Assembly: GCA_900540375.1 (NCBI GenBank)
Contig: UQFS01000029.1
Coordinates: forward strand, 1-48,584
Direction: 5' to 3'
DNA from: an uncultured Prevotella sp.
GTDB taxonomy: Bacteria > Bacteroidota > Bacteroidia > Bacteroidales > Bacteroidaceae
Length of the DNA stretch: 48,584 bases
This document shows, in pieces, positions 6,641 through 14,012 of the stretch; position 1 is the stretch's first letter; each line of letters begins with the position of its first letter. The notes under the pieces were generated by a model, which worked only from the letters and a program-made list of their open reading frames with translations, did no database searches and was not told where the DNA came from. The position numbers were made by a program, and so were the translations under genes.

Positions 6641-9061
6641 CTATTTCTTTTTGATGAGCACTTTCCAGTAGTTGTCGATCTTCTCAGTGGAGAGCACGGT
6701 GTGGCCCTCGTTCTTTACGCTTCCCGGCACGTTTTGTATGGGTTGTCCGTCGTCAAGGAGTATCTCGAGCACTTGGCCGCTCTTCATAGGAGTGAGGGCG
6801 ATCTTTGTTTTGACGAAGTTCATCGGGCAGGCTACACCACGGAAGTCCTTCTTCACATCGGGTATAAGGCCATCAGACGTAGAAGGTGCGGCTGTTGACG
6901 CCGATGGGGCAGGGAATGCTGTCGACGCTGTGGGCTTCGGTGTAGCATCTGGCTGCTGCGAAAGTGCAGACTGATGCTGGGCTGTCGCTGAAACCGTTTT
7001 GAACTGCAGGTTGTCGTCCATCCCTTTGTATAGTTCGTTGAGCAAGTCGGCAAGCGCATAGATGAGTGGCTGCTGATCTGTGAGTGGTTCGTGGTGGCGA
7101 GCCCGGTCTGTGAGCATGCTGAACTTTTGAGGAACGATGCCGGTGGCGATAAACTCTTTGAGGAAGCCGTTGTACACGTCGTCGTCGGTGCGCGGATCAA
7201 TGCCACGCGTGACGAGGAGCATACGGTTTTCGGAGAACACGATGTCGTGGAGCTCTTTCTCCAAGTCTTTGACTGTACCAGAGGCGATGGCCTTGCGCTT
7301 CTCCGCAATCGTATCCTGATCGAGTTCTATGATGTCGAAGAGTCCGGCCGAGCACTCAGCCTGACCATATTTGATAAGGCTGAACTTCTCGTCATCCTCC
7401 CAGTCATGGTAAGCCTCAGGCTCCTCAGCGTAGGGCTTGACCGGCTTGTATTTCTCAAGCAACTGCTTCACCACTTCGGCACCATGCTTGACAACATAGT
7501 CGTAGTAGTCGGCATAGTTGCCTTTCTCGGCGATGACATCTCTGAGATAGTCCTCAACGAAGCCGGGGAGGTGGCGAGCTGGGATGTAGCCCACACTGAG
7601 GTCAATCTCGTTGTGCCCCTTGAGTGGCAACCAAACCGTATAGGCCGGGAACGGATCGTCGCCGACGCGACCAATGCGTCCGCTGAAGCCAAGGTCTGCC
7701 CAGGTGGCATTGGCACAGATATTCGTGCAGCCGTTCATCTTCAACTCGAAGTCAGGGATGGCGTCCAGATCGAGTTCACTGGCAAGCAACTTCTTGGTGA
7801 TCGCGTTGATGGCACCCTTTGGCAAGCAGATGCCCAAGCGGCAAGTGTCGGCTCCGGTGCACGATGTGAAGTTGGTGACTACTACTGGGTAGTCGACCTG
7901 ATAGTCGCCCAAGCGCTTGAAGAAATGATAGATGTTGGGCAGATACTCCTCAGGGATATTGCGCACCTGAATCTGTTCACGCTTTGTAAATCGGATGACG
8001 TCGTTGCCATAGTTGCCCAGATAGTCAGCCACTTCGGCGAAGAACTCCGGTCGGTTGTTGCCATGGTCTACCGGGAGATAGGCAAACCACAAGTTCTCAC
8101 GTTTTCCCTCTTCAGTGGTCTGTGCGTGGGTGTAGCGCCGTTTCCAGCGAAGATACTCCTCGCTGTCGTCTTTCTCCGGCGCAAAGTCGGGGCGATGGTG
8201 TTCGAGGGGCAGTGTAGGCACGAAGAAGTCGAGTGCTCCGTCTTTCTTCAGCTCGCTGAACTCTTCGAGATAGAGTCGTTTGGCCTCCTCTTCACCATAT
8301 TTATAGAACACATAGCGCATACGTGCCTTGTGGCGGTTGCGACGGTTACCGTATTTGTTGAACCAGTTTTTCAGCGCCTTGGCAGCACGATAGAGATCCA
8401 CCTCTGGAAGAAAGTCGAAGACCTGCCAGCCTGTGTGTGGATTAGGAGCCGTACTGCCGGCGATGAGCACGCGGTAGCCACGTTGTCTGTCGACGATTCT
8501 TGCCTGCAATCCGAAGTCAGCCACAAAAGAGTAGTGTGCATCTTGCTCATTGTAGTCCATGGCCACCTTATATTTTCGTGGCATGGTGAACGAGTCGCGC
8601 TCAGCGATGAGACGCGAGGTGAGTTCCTCCACAACCGGGTAGACATCGAAAGGCTCCTCAGCCACCAGTCCACTTCGGTCGTTGACCATCATGTTGCGCA
8701 CCGTGTTGCCACCGCCACCGGCTGTAGAGAGTCCCACCTTTTCGAGTTTGCGCAGTGCTGGAACCGCATCGCGCAGGTCAACATTGTGGATCTGTATTTC
8801 TTGTCGTGTGGTGATATGCAGGTGCGAGGTAGATACCTGGCGTCCCACAGAGGCCACTTCCGCCAGTTGCTTAGGCGTGATGAGACCTCCAGCGCAGCGC
8901 ACACGAAGCATGTAGTGCTCGTTTTTGCGTTGTTCGTAGATGCCCATAGGCACGCGGTTGCTCTTCAGCTCACCGGCTTTAATGTCACCGGCCTGATATT
9001 TCTTGATAAGTGATTCGGTGTAGTCCAGGTCGCTGTTGAGTGTGGAAGGTATGCGGTACAT
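6641..9061 (-). CDS. Siroheme sulfite reductase fused to a C-terminal TusA sulfur-carrier domain
   Basis: This 806-aa protein has three parts. Residues 1-545 are a duplicated ferredoxin-type nitrite/sulfite reductase with siroheme-[4Fe-4S] cysteines at 401/407 and 445/449 (CTGADTC, CTNIC). Residues about 550-690 are a helical region I do not recognise, with a single cysteine in ECSAG. After an Ala/Pro/Ser/Thr-rich linker (about 690-735), residues 738-806 are a TusA-like domain with FRGVACPMNFVK and catalytic Cys745. The family reaction is sulfite to sulfide. The tethered TusA domain could take the product as a persulfide and hand it to the carrier encoded upstream. Its operon neighbours (carrier, E1, JAMM protease) support sulfite rather than nitrite as substrate. 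Confidence 0.9.
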   Translation of the reverse strand: MYRIPSTLNSDLDYTESLIKKYQAGDIKAGELKSNRVPMGIYEQRKNEHYMLRVRCAGGLITPKQLAEVASVGRQVSTSHLHITTRQEIQIHNVDLRDAVPALRKLEKVGLSTAGGGGNTVRNMMVNDRSGLVAEEPFDVYPVVEELTSRLIAERDSFTMPRKYKVAMDYNEQDAHYSFVADFGLQARIVDRQRGYRVLIAGSTAPNPHTGWQVFDFLPEVDLYRAAKALKNWFNKYGNRRNRHKARMRYVFYKYGEEEAKRLYLEEFSELKKDGALDFFVPTLPLEHHRPDFAPEKDDSEEYLRWKRRYTHAQTTEEGKRENLWFAYLPVDHGNNRPEFFAEVADYLGNYGNDVIRFTKREQIQVRNIPEEYLPNIYHFFKRLGDYQVDYPVVVTNFTSCTGADTCRLGICLPKGAINAITKKLLASELDLDAIPDFELKMNGCTNICANATWADLGFSGRIGRVGDDPFPAYTVWLPLKGHNEIDLSVGYIPARHLPGFVEDYLRDVIAEKGNYADYYDYVVKHGAEVVKQLLEKYKPVKPYAEEPEAYHDWEDDEKFSLIKYGQAECSAGLFDIIELDQDTIAEKRKAIASGTVKDLEKELHDIVFSENRMLLVTRGIDPRTDDDVYNGFLKEFIATGIVPQKFSMLTDRARHHEPLTDQQPLIYALADLLNELYKGMDDNLQFKTVSATAQHQSALSQQPDATPKPTASTAFPAPSASTAAPSTSDGLIPDVKKDFRGVACPMNFVKTKIALTPMKSGQVLEILLDDGQPIQNVPGSVKNEGHTVLSTEKIDNYWKVLIKKK

Positions 9062-9105
9062 GTTATTTTGTCATTTTATCATTTTATTCATTCATCATTC
9101 ATCCT
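9062..9105. repeat. Low-complexity CATT/CATC spacer
   Basis: The gap between the JAMM protease and sulfite reductase genes is built from short iterations of CATTCATCATTCATCCTTCAT. On the other strand this reads like the ATGAATGATGAA-rich repeat in the macA-macB gap at 24.58-24.66 kb. No function is evident. Confidence 0.5.
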
Positions 9106-9498
9106 TCATCCTTCATAATGATTCTCTTTGTCCACGACTTCACCTTTTAGAATCTTGAAGGAGTTGAGATGAATACCATCGTGGAGCGAAAGAATTGCAT
9201 AGCGGATGGTAGGATCATTGGCCAATCGGATGTCCTCTTGCGAGGGTCGTGAGGGACTGGCGGGATGAGAATGCCAGTTAGCGAGAATCTTCAGATGCTT
9301 GGAACGGGCGTATTTCAAGGCCGCGAACTGATCCTTAGGCGCGAAGGAGAAGTGTTCCGAGCTGTGGTCGATATTCTCCATCCAATAGTTTTCGGTCACC
9401 ACGCCGTTGTTGCCGAGCAGATAGCCGCAGGTCTCTAAAGGTGCGTCCTTTTGTGCTTGTGCAATCATCTGTTTGATGACATCTTCGTTGATTTTCAT
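9106..9498 (-). CDS. JAMM/MPN+ metalloprotease (HcyD/QbsD/Mec+-like)
   Basis: This 130-aa zinc protease has the JAMM signature: a glutamate in APLETCGYLLG, then HSHPASPSRPSQED (HxH, Ser and Asp ligands). Known relatives next to ThiS-like carriers trim the carrier C-terminus (QbsD, Wolinella HcyD) or release a cysteine adduct from it (mycobacterial Mec+). Here the carrier two genes upstream ends beyond its Gly-Gly, which fits a trimming role. The gene lies 27 bp after the E1-like gene and 44 bp before the sulfite reductase. Confidence 0.88.
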   Translation of the reverse strand: MKINEDVIKQMIAQAQKDAPLETCGYLLGNNGVVTENYWMENIDHSSEHFSFAPKDQFAALKYARSKHLKILANWHSHPASPSRPSQEDIRLANDPTIRYAILSLHDGIHLNSFKILKGEVVDKENHYEG

Positions 9499-9525
9499 GT
9501 TGCAAAAGTATTTTTATTGGATGAC

Positions 9526-10329
9526 TTAGTGCAGGTCGCAGGCTGTCTGCTCATAGTCGATGAGATGGTCGATGGTAGGATGTTCACCACAGATCTTGCA
9601 GTTGGGCCGGCGCTTCACCTTGATCGTACGGAAGTTCATTGTCTTAGCGTCGAAGGTGAGCAGGCGGTTGGTAAGCAGGTCACCCACGCCAAGGATATAT
9701 TTCAGTGCTTCGGCAGCCTGTATGGTGCCCAGCATGCCTGCGATGGCACCGAGTACTCCTGCCTGAGAGCAGGTGGGAACGGCTCCGGCTGGCGGCGGCT
9801 CCTTGAAGAAACAACGGTAGCAGGCTGAGCCCGGCACATGGGTAAACGTCTGACCGCGGAAGCGCAGGATGCCGCCATGGCTAAAGGCCTTGCCGAGCAT
9901 CACACAGGCATCGTTGATGAGGAACTTCACGGGGAAGTTGTCAGTGCCGTCGATGACGAAATCCCACGGTTCGATGATCTTCTTGGCATTGGACGAGTCC
10001 ATGAATTCATGATAGGTCGTCACCTCTACGTCGGGGTTGATGGCGAGCATCTTCTCTTTGGCGCTCTCCACTTTGGGCTGTCCTACGTCTTTGGTGAAAT
10101 GAATAATCTGCCGTTGCAGGTTGCTCAAGTCCACCACATCAGCATCCACAATGCCGATATGTCCCACACCTGCCGCTGCAAGATACATGGCGGCCGGAGC
10201 GCCTAAGCCACCGGCACCGACGATGAGCACACGGGCGTTGAGGATTTTTTCCTGTCCTTCCAGTCCCACATCCTGCAAGAGGATATGGCGGCTGTAGCGC
10301 TCAATCTGGTCTTCTGTCAATTCTATCAT
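9526..10329 (-). CDS. E1-like ThiF/MoeB family carrier-activating enzyme (HcyF-like)
   Basis: This 267-aa enzyme adenylates the C-terminal Gly-Gly of a ThiS/MoaD-like protein. It shows the nucleotide loop GAGGLGAPAA, the substrate-binding DxxDLSNLQRQ block, a cysteine in PTCSQAG, and two CxxC zinc pairs (CYRC and CKIC). There is no C-terminal rhodanese domain, so sulfur must come from another donor; the fused TusA domain of the sulfite reductase is the obvious candidate. Start at 10329 is fixed by the 4-base ATGA overlap with the carrier gene and by the MIELTEDQIERYSRH N-terminus. Confidence 0.92.
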   Translation of the reverse strand: MIELTEDQIERYSRHILLQDVGLEGQEKILNARVLIVGAGGLGAPAAMYLAAAGVGHIGIVDADVVDLSNLQRQIIHFTKDVGQPKVESAKEKMLAINPDVEVTTYHEFMDSSNAKKIIEPWDFVIDGTDNFPVKFLINDACVMLGKAFSHGGILRFRGQTFTHVPGSACYRCFFKEPPPAGAVPTCSQAGVLGAIAGMLGTIQAAEALKYILGVGDLLTNRLLTFDAKTMNFRTIKVKRRPNCKICGEHPTIDHLIDYEQTACDLH

Positions 10330-10538
10330 AAGCTGCCTCCTCCCATGAAATAGAGGAAGTCCACCTGGTCGCCTTCCTTGATTTGTGTCTTGTCGTAGTC
10401 CTCCTTCTCCACAAACTCTTCGTTGACCTGCACGGTCACCATCTCTGGCTGAAACACTTTGTTCAGCTTGATGAGTTCGCTGAGTGTCAGCGGCAGTGTC
10501 ACGTCTTGCTTTTCGTCGTTTACGATAATCTGTGCCAT
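10326..10538 (-). CDS. ThiS/MoaD-like sulfur carrier with C-terminal extension past Gly-Gly (HcyS-like)
   Basis: This 70-aa beta-grasp protein begins MAQIIVNDEKQDV and ends DFLYFMGGGSL. ThiS and MoaD normally end exactly at Gly-Gly. Here three residues (GSL), or two if the third glycine is counted in the tail, follow it. QbsE of Pseudomonas has a comparable dipeptide tail that a JAMM protease removes. The co-transcribed JAMM gene at 9106-9498 suggests the same maturation. It is the first gene of an operon that also encodes E1, JAMM protease, sulfite reductase-TusA and siroheme dehydrogenase, so a role in cysteine or homocysteine sulfur delivery is more likely than thiamine synthesis. Confidence 0.88.
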   Translation of the reverse strand: MAQIIVNDEKQDVTLPLTLSELIKLNKVFQPEMVTVQVNEEFVEKEDYDKTQIKEGDQVDFLYFMGGGSL

Positions 10539-10604
10539 AATGCTTTATTTCTGATGTTTTTGTTGCTTGATTGAGGCGATACAACTTTCATTGATTTCCG
10601 CTTG

Positions 10605-10612
10605 CAAAGTTC
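10605..10612 (-). promoter_or_regulatory. -7 element of the sulfur-carrier/sulfite reductase operon
   Basis: On the minus strand GAACTTTG is a one-base variant of TAnnTTTG. The operator half-site at 10635-10641 begins exactly 22 bp upstream, the same spacing as at cysD and pstB. The predicted leader before the carrier gene is about 60 nt. Confidence 0.6.
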
Positions 10613-10634
10613 GCTATTTTTTGCTTGGGATGTA

Positions 10635-10698
10635 ATACCCCTCTATCGGTATATTGCCATCCCACAATTGTGGTAGATATCTACTCTATCTATGGTAT
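10635..10698. promoter_or_regulatory. Shared sulfur-region operator, copy B (divergent)
   Basis: The outer half-site ATACCCC (10635-10641), the core ATCCCACAATTGTGGTA (10659-10675; its inner 12 bp are a perfect palindrome) and the outer half-site ATGGTAT (10692-10698) lie between the divergent carrier operon and TonB-receptor gene. Each outer half-site is exactly 22 bp from the -7 element of the gene on its side. One bound regulator complex could therefore control both promoters. Confidence 0.72.
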
Positions 10699-10720
10699 TG
10701 CCTATTTACGGTTGTTGGCA

Positions 10721-10728
10721 TAACTTTG
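10721..10728 (+). promoter_or_regulatory. -7 element of the TonB-receptor gene
   Basis: TAACTTTG is a full match to the -7 consensus. It lies 22 bp downstream of the operator half-site at 10692-10698, which overlaps the position of the missing TTTG -33 box. The predicted leader is about 50 nt. Confidence 0.7.
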
Positions 10729-10783
10729 CACTTCGTTAGGCTTTGACAATAGGAGAGCCCAAAATATCATCAAAACAGAAAGC

Positions 10784-12832
10784 ATGAAGCATAGACAAAG
10801 CGCTACTCCTCTTTTATTATTATTTGTCTCGTTGCCTTTGGCTGCCCAAAACGACAGTGTGGCAAAGCAACGGGTCTATAGTCTCAATCCAGTAGTGGTC
10901 ACGGGCACCGGACACCATCAGCGGCTGCGCTCTGCCATCAGTCCCGTGGAGGTGATTGGGCAGGAGAGCATCCTCTCGGCCTCACCACGGTTGTTCCAGG
11001 ATGTTGTGGTCAGACAGTTGCCCCAACTCTCGATATCCCCCAATTCCACGGGCGCCTATCTGCGGCTCAACGGACTGAGCAACAAATATGCGCTGGTCCT
11101 CGTCAATGGCAAGCGGCTCATCGGCGACATTTCGGGTAATATCAATCTCAACCGCATCGATATGACCAACGTGCGGCGCATAGAGGTGCTAGACGGAGCC
11201 GCCTCGTCGCTCTATGGCAGTGATGCCATCGGTGGCGTGGTCAACATCATCACGCAGCAAGAGGCCACAATGCCTTTCTCGTTCTCCACTGACACGAGGG
11301 TGTCGGCTCACGGACAGTTTCGTCAGGCTGCCAACGTGCAACTGGGCTACCATGGCTTCAGCAGTCTGACCTCGTTCTCTCACGACCAGAGCAGCTGTTT
11401 CCGCAACAACCCATTGACTTATAAGAGTGGTACAGAAGGCGAGGCTTATCAGTCGCTGGCTCCTTTGACCTCGGGGTGGCGTAGTAACCTCGTTACCCAA
11501 CGTTTTGCCTATGACAGTCACCGTGCTCTCAGCCTCTTTGCCGAGGGTAGCTATAACTGGCATAAGACGGTGAGACCCGAGACACAAACCGATGTGCCCG
11601 GTGGCTTTGACTATGAACTGCGTGCTGAAGCCTGGCGGTGGGATGCGTGCGTCACCTATCGTCTCTCTCCCAAGAACAGCCTGCAACTGCGCTTCAACGG
11701 AGACCACTATACCTATGGCAACGAGTACGATGTGCCCACTAAGAAATATGCGGTGGGAGACTATGTGCGCAAGAAGACGCAGCGGCTCTATGAAGGAGAA
11801 CTGAAAGGCGTGTTCTCCTTCCTGCAAGGTTCCACGACTATCGCCGGAATGGACTGGCAAAACAGTTTTCTCGATGCCGTTTCGGGCAGTGTCAACCGAC
11901 ATGTATACACCTGGGCCGGATACCTGCAACACGAGCAACCGCTGACCAAACGGTTGAAGGCACTGATGGGACTACGCTATACCTATCACGAGACTTTCGG
12001 CAACAACCTTACGCCCAAGGTGGCTCTGCTCTATAACTGCGACCATTTGCAGTTGCGGGCTTCGTACAGCCGTGGTTATCGCGCACCGGGGCTCGATGAA
12101 CTCTATTACCATTACTACACTTTCGTGCGCAACTTCTCCACGCTGACGATCGGCAACACTAAGCTCAAGGCCGAGACCAGCGACTATGTTTCGTTCAATG
12201 CGGAATATCAGGCACAGCAATGGACAGCCGGTGTCACGGTTTTTGTCAACAATATCCACGACATGATCATCAAGACAATTATCGACGTCAACGCTGACGA
12301 GCTTGCTTCCCTTCGCCGCGACTTCCCGGAGATTACCGATGCGCAGGCCACAAAGATCACGCACTATAACCGCTACGGCAACAGTGACCGTGGACGCGTC
12401 TATGGCTTTCGGGTCCATTTCACAGTAGAACCGGCCGACGGACTCAGCCTCTTTGCCAACTACAGCTATATCCTGGCACGCCAAGAGTCCGAAGAAGTAT
12501 GGTCTAATGTGGAGCGTAGTATTCGCAACACCGTTACGCTGGGCGCTGACTATTCCCATTGCTGGGGACACTACACGCTTGGTCTCCATGCCGACGGAAG
12601 ACTGCAAAGCAAAGCCTATTATCCGGCACCCTACGAGGATGCGCCGGGATATGGGCTGTGGAACATCTCCACCACGCATACGTTCCGGCTTCGTGGCTTT
12701 GAGCTGATTCCGAGTTTGGGCGTAGACAATGTCTTTAACACCCGCGATCGGCGTGTTGACAGCACGTTGCGGCGTTATGCCAACTTCTCTTCGGGAACAA
12801 CAATCGTTGCTGGGCTGAGAATCAAATATTAG
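10784..12832 (+). CDS. TonB-dependent outer-membrane receptor
   Basis: This 682-aa protein has a signal peptide (cleavage likely after LPLAAQ), a TonB-box-like stretch (NPVVVTGTG), a plug domain with LVNGKRLIGD and RRIEVLDGAASSLYGSDAIGGVVNI, and a 22-strand-type barrel ending in an aromatic C-terminus (GLRIKY). Its size and plug fit BtuB/siderophore-type receptors rather than SusC, since there is no carboxypeptidase-like N-terminal domain. The ligand is unknown. The gene is divergent from the sulfite reductase operon and shares its operator, so expression is probably tied to sulfur supply. No cobalamin riboswitch is visible in the leader. Confidence 0.92.
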   Translation: MKHRQSATPLLLLFVSLPLAAQNDSVAKQRVYSLNPVVVTGTGHHQRLRSAISPVEVIGQESILSASPRLFQDVVVRQLPQLSISPNSTGAYLRLNGLSNKYALVLVNGKRLIGDISGNINLNRIDMTNVRRIEVLDGAASSLYGSDAIGGVVNIITQQEATMPFSFSTDTRVSAHGQFRQAANVQLGYHGFSSLTSFSHDQSSCFRNNPLTYKSGTEGEAYQSLAPLTSGWRSNLVTQRFAYDSHRALSLFAEGSYNWHKTVRPETQTDVPGGFDYELRAEAWRWDACVTYRLSPKNSLQLRFNGDHYTYGNEYDVPTKKYAVGDYVRKKTQRLYEGELKGVFSFLQGSTTIAGMDWQNSFLDAVSGSVNRHVYTWAGYLQHEQPLTKRLKALMGLRYTYHETFGNNLTPKVALLYNCDHLQLRASYSRGYRAPGLDELYYHYYTFVRNFSTLTIGNTKLKAETSDYVSFNAEYQAQQWTAGVTVFVNNIHDMIIKTIIDVNADELASLRRDFPEITDAQATKITHYNRYGNSDRGRVYGFRVHFTVEPADGLSLFANYSYILARQESEEVWSNVERSIRNTVTLGADYSHCWGHYTLGLHADGRLQSKAYYPAPYEDAPGYGLWNISTTHTFRLRGFELIPSLGVDNVFNTRDRRVDSTLRRYANFSSGTTIVAGLRIKY

Positions 12833-12840
12833 TGGAGAGG

Positions 12841-12885
12841 ATAGAGGCTATAGAGGTCATAGAAACTATAGAAGTCATAGAACAG
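12841..12885. repeat. Five 9-bp tandem repeats after the TonB-receptor gene
   Basis: Five imperfect copies of a 9-bp unit follow each other: ATAGAGGCT, ATAGAGGTC, ATAGAAACT, ATAGAAGTC and ATAGAACAG. They lie just before the terminator at 12886-12928. The purine-rich pattern may be replication slippage. Confidence 0.75.
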
Positions 12886-12928
12886 AAAAAGAGGATAGAG
12901 TCATTGGATTCTATCCTCTTTTCTTTTT
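12886..12928. terminator. Bidirectional terminator between TonB receptor and FecCD permease
   Basis: Arms AAAAAGAGGATAGA (12886-12899) and TCTATCCTCTTTTC (12910-12923 region) form a stem with an A tract on one side and a T-rich tract on the other, so it can work on either strand. The right arm includes the last codons and stop of the permease gene. Confidence 0.85.
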
Positions 12929-13948
12929 GAGCAGTACGCTGACGACCACGGGCGCACCAACGAGTGCCGTCACTGAGTTGACAGGAAGCACGCCCTCGTA
13001 GCCCGGCATGCGGGCGAGCAAGTTGCAGAAGAGAGCCAACAAAGCTCCCGTGAGCAGACAGGCAGGCACCAGCAGACGGTGGCTACCCGTTTGTAAGACG
13101 CCACGGCACAGATGAGGCACAGCGAGACCTATAAATAGGATAGGACCGCAATAGGCAGTGATGATGGCAACGATAGTGCCACTGAAGAGAATGACCAGGG
13201 CGCGTGCCTTGCGAATGTTCAACCCTAAATTGCGGGCGTAGCTGTCACCAAGCAACAACTGGTCCATGGGCTTCACCATGAAAAAGGTAAGCGGCAACAG
13301 AATTGCCATGATAGAAACAAACAAAGTGACATCGTCGCCTGAGACACGGGAGAAGCTGCCCAAACCCCATATGACATATTCGCGTACATCATCGTCGTTG
13401 GCAAAGAACTTCAATACGCCGATGGTCGCATTGGCCACGTAGCCAATCATCACGCCGATGATGAGCAACGTTACTGTATTCTCGACACGGCGGGCGATGA
13501 GCGTCATCAGCAGAAGAGTAGCCATGGCACCAAGGATCGCCGCTGTTGTCAGCGCCACATTGCCGAGAAAGCCCAGGCTGCTCAGAGCTACGCTGCCCAG
13601 TTCGCCAGCCAGCAATACTACTAGGGCGACACCGAGAGAGGCTCCCGACGTGATGCCCAAGACCGAAGGACCCGCCAAAGGATTGTGGAAAACGGTTTGC
13701 ATCTGCAAGCCAGACACAGCCAGACCCGCTCCGGCCACCACAGCAGTCAGTGCTTGTGGGAGTCGGGAACTCAGGATGATGTTGCGGTGGATGGTGCCGA
13801 GAGCGGTCTCCTCACCTCCATGAAAGAGGATGTCTATCGTCTCGTGCAATGAAATGGGAACAGAGCCCCACAACAGGTTCATGGTAAACAACAGCACTAA
13901 GCCGATAGCAAGCAAGACAAAAGTTGCGATAGGATTGCGGTGCATCAT
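12911..13948 (-). CDS. FecCD/BtuC family ABC permease
   Basis: This 345-aa inner-membrane protein has around ten hydrophobic segments. Family motifs include SGLQMQTVFHNPLAGPSVLGITSGASLG near the N-terminus and GLAVPHLCRGVLQTGSHRLLVPAC in the second half. It forms the channel of type II importers for siderophores, heme, cobalamin or some oxyanions. It follows the binding lipoprotein gene by 64 bp on the same strand. No ATPase gene follows; the fecE-like gene at 175-1188 is a candidate partner. Confidence 0.92.
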   Translation of the reverse strand: MMHRNPIATFVLLAIGLVLLFTMNLLWGSVPISLHETIDILFHGGEETALGTIHRNIILSSRLPQALTAVVAGAGLAVSGLQMQTVFHNPLAGPSVLGITSGASLGVALVVLLAGELGSVALSSLGFLGNVALTTAAILGAMATLLLMTLIARRVENTVTLLIIGVMIGYVANATIGVLKFFANDDDVREYVIWGLGSFSRVSGDDVTLFVSIMAILLPLTFFMVKPMDQLLLGDSYARNLGLNIRKARALVILFSGTIVAIITAYCGPILFIGLAVPHLCRGVLQTGSHRLLVPACLLTGALLALFCNLLARMPGYEGVLPVNSVTALVGAPVVVSVLLKKKRG

Positions 13949-14012
13949 GGTGCGTGATTTTCAATTCTAAGTCAGCAAAGAAAGACTTATACTAATTGTT
14001 GAGCTTTACTGA

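Noticed and set aside
7091..9013. A 640-codon open frame on the plus strand, opposite the sulfite reductase
   Set aside because: It is an antisense shadow of the strongly supported sulfite reductase-TusA gene and shows no recognisable domain.
10613..10783. Possible cobalamin riboswitch upstream of the TonB receptor
   Set aside because: The leader is only about 50 nt and holds the shared operator instead; no B12-box-like sequence was seen.
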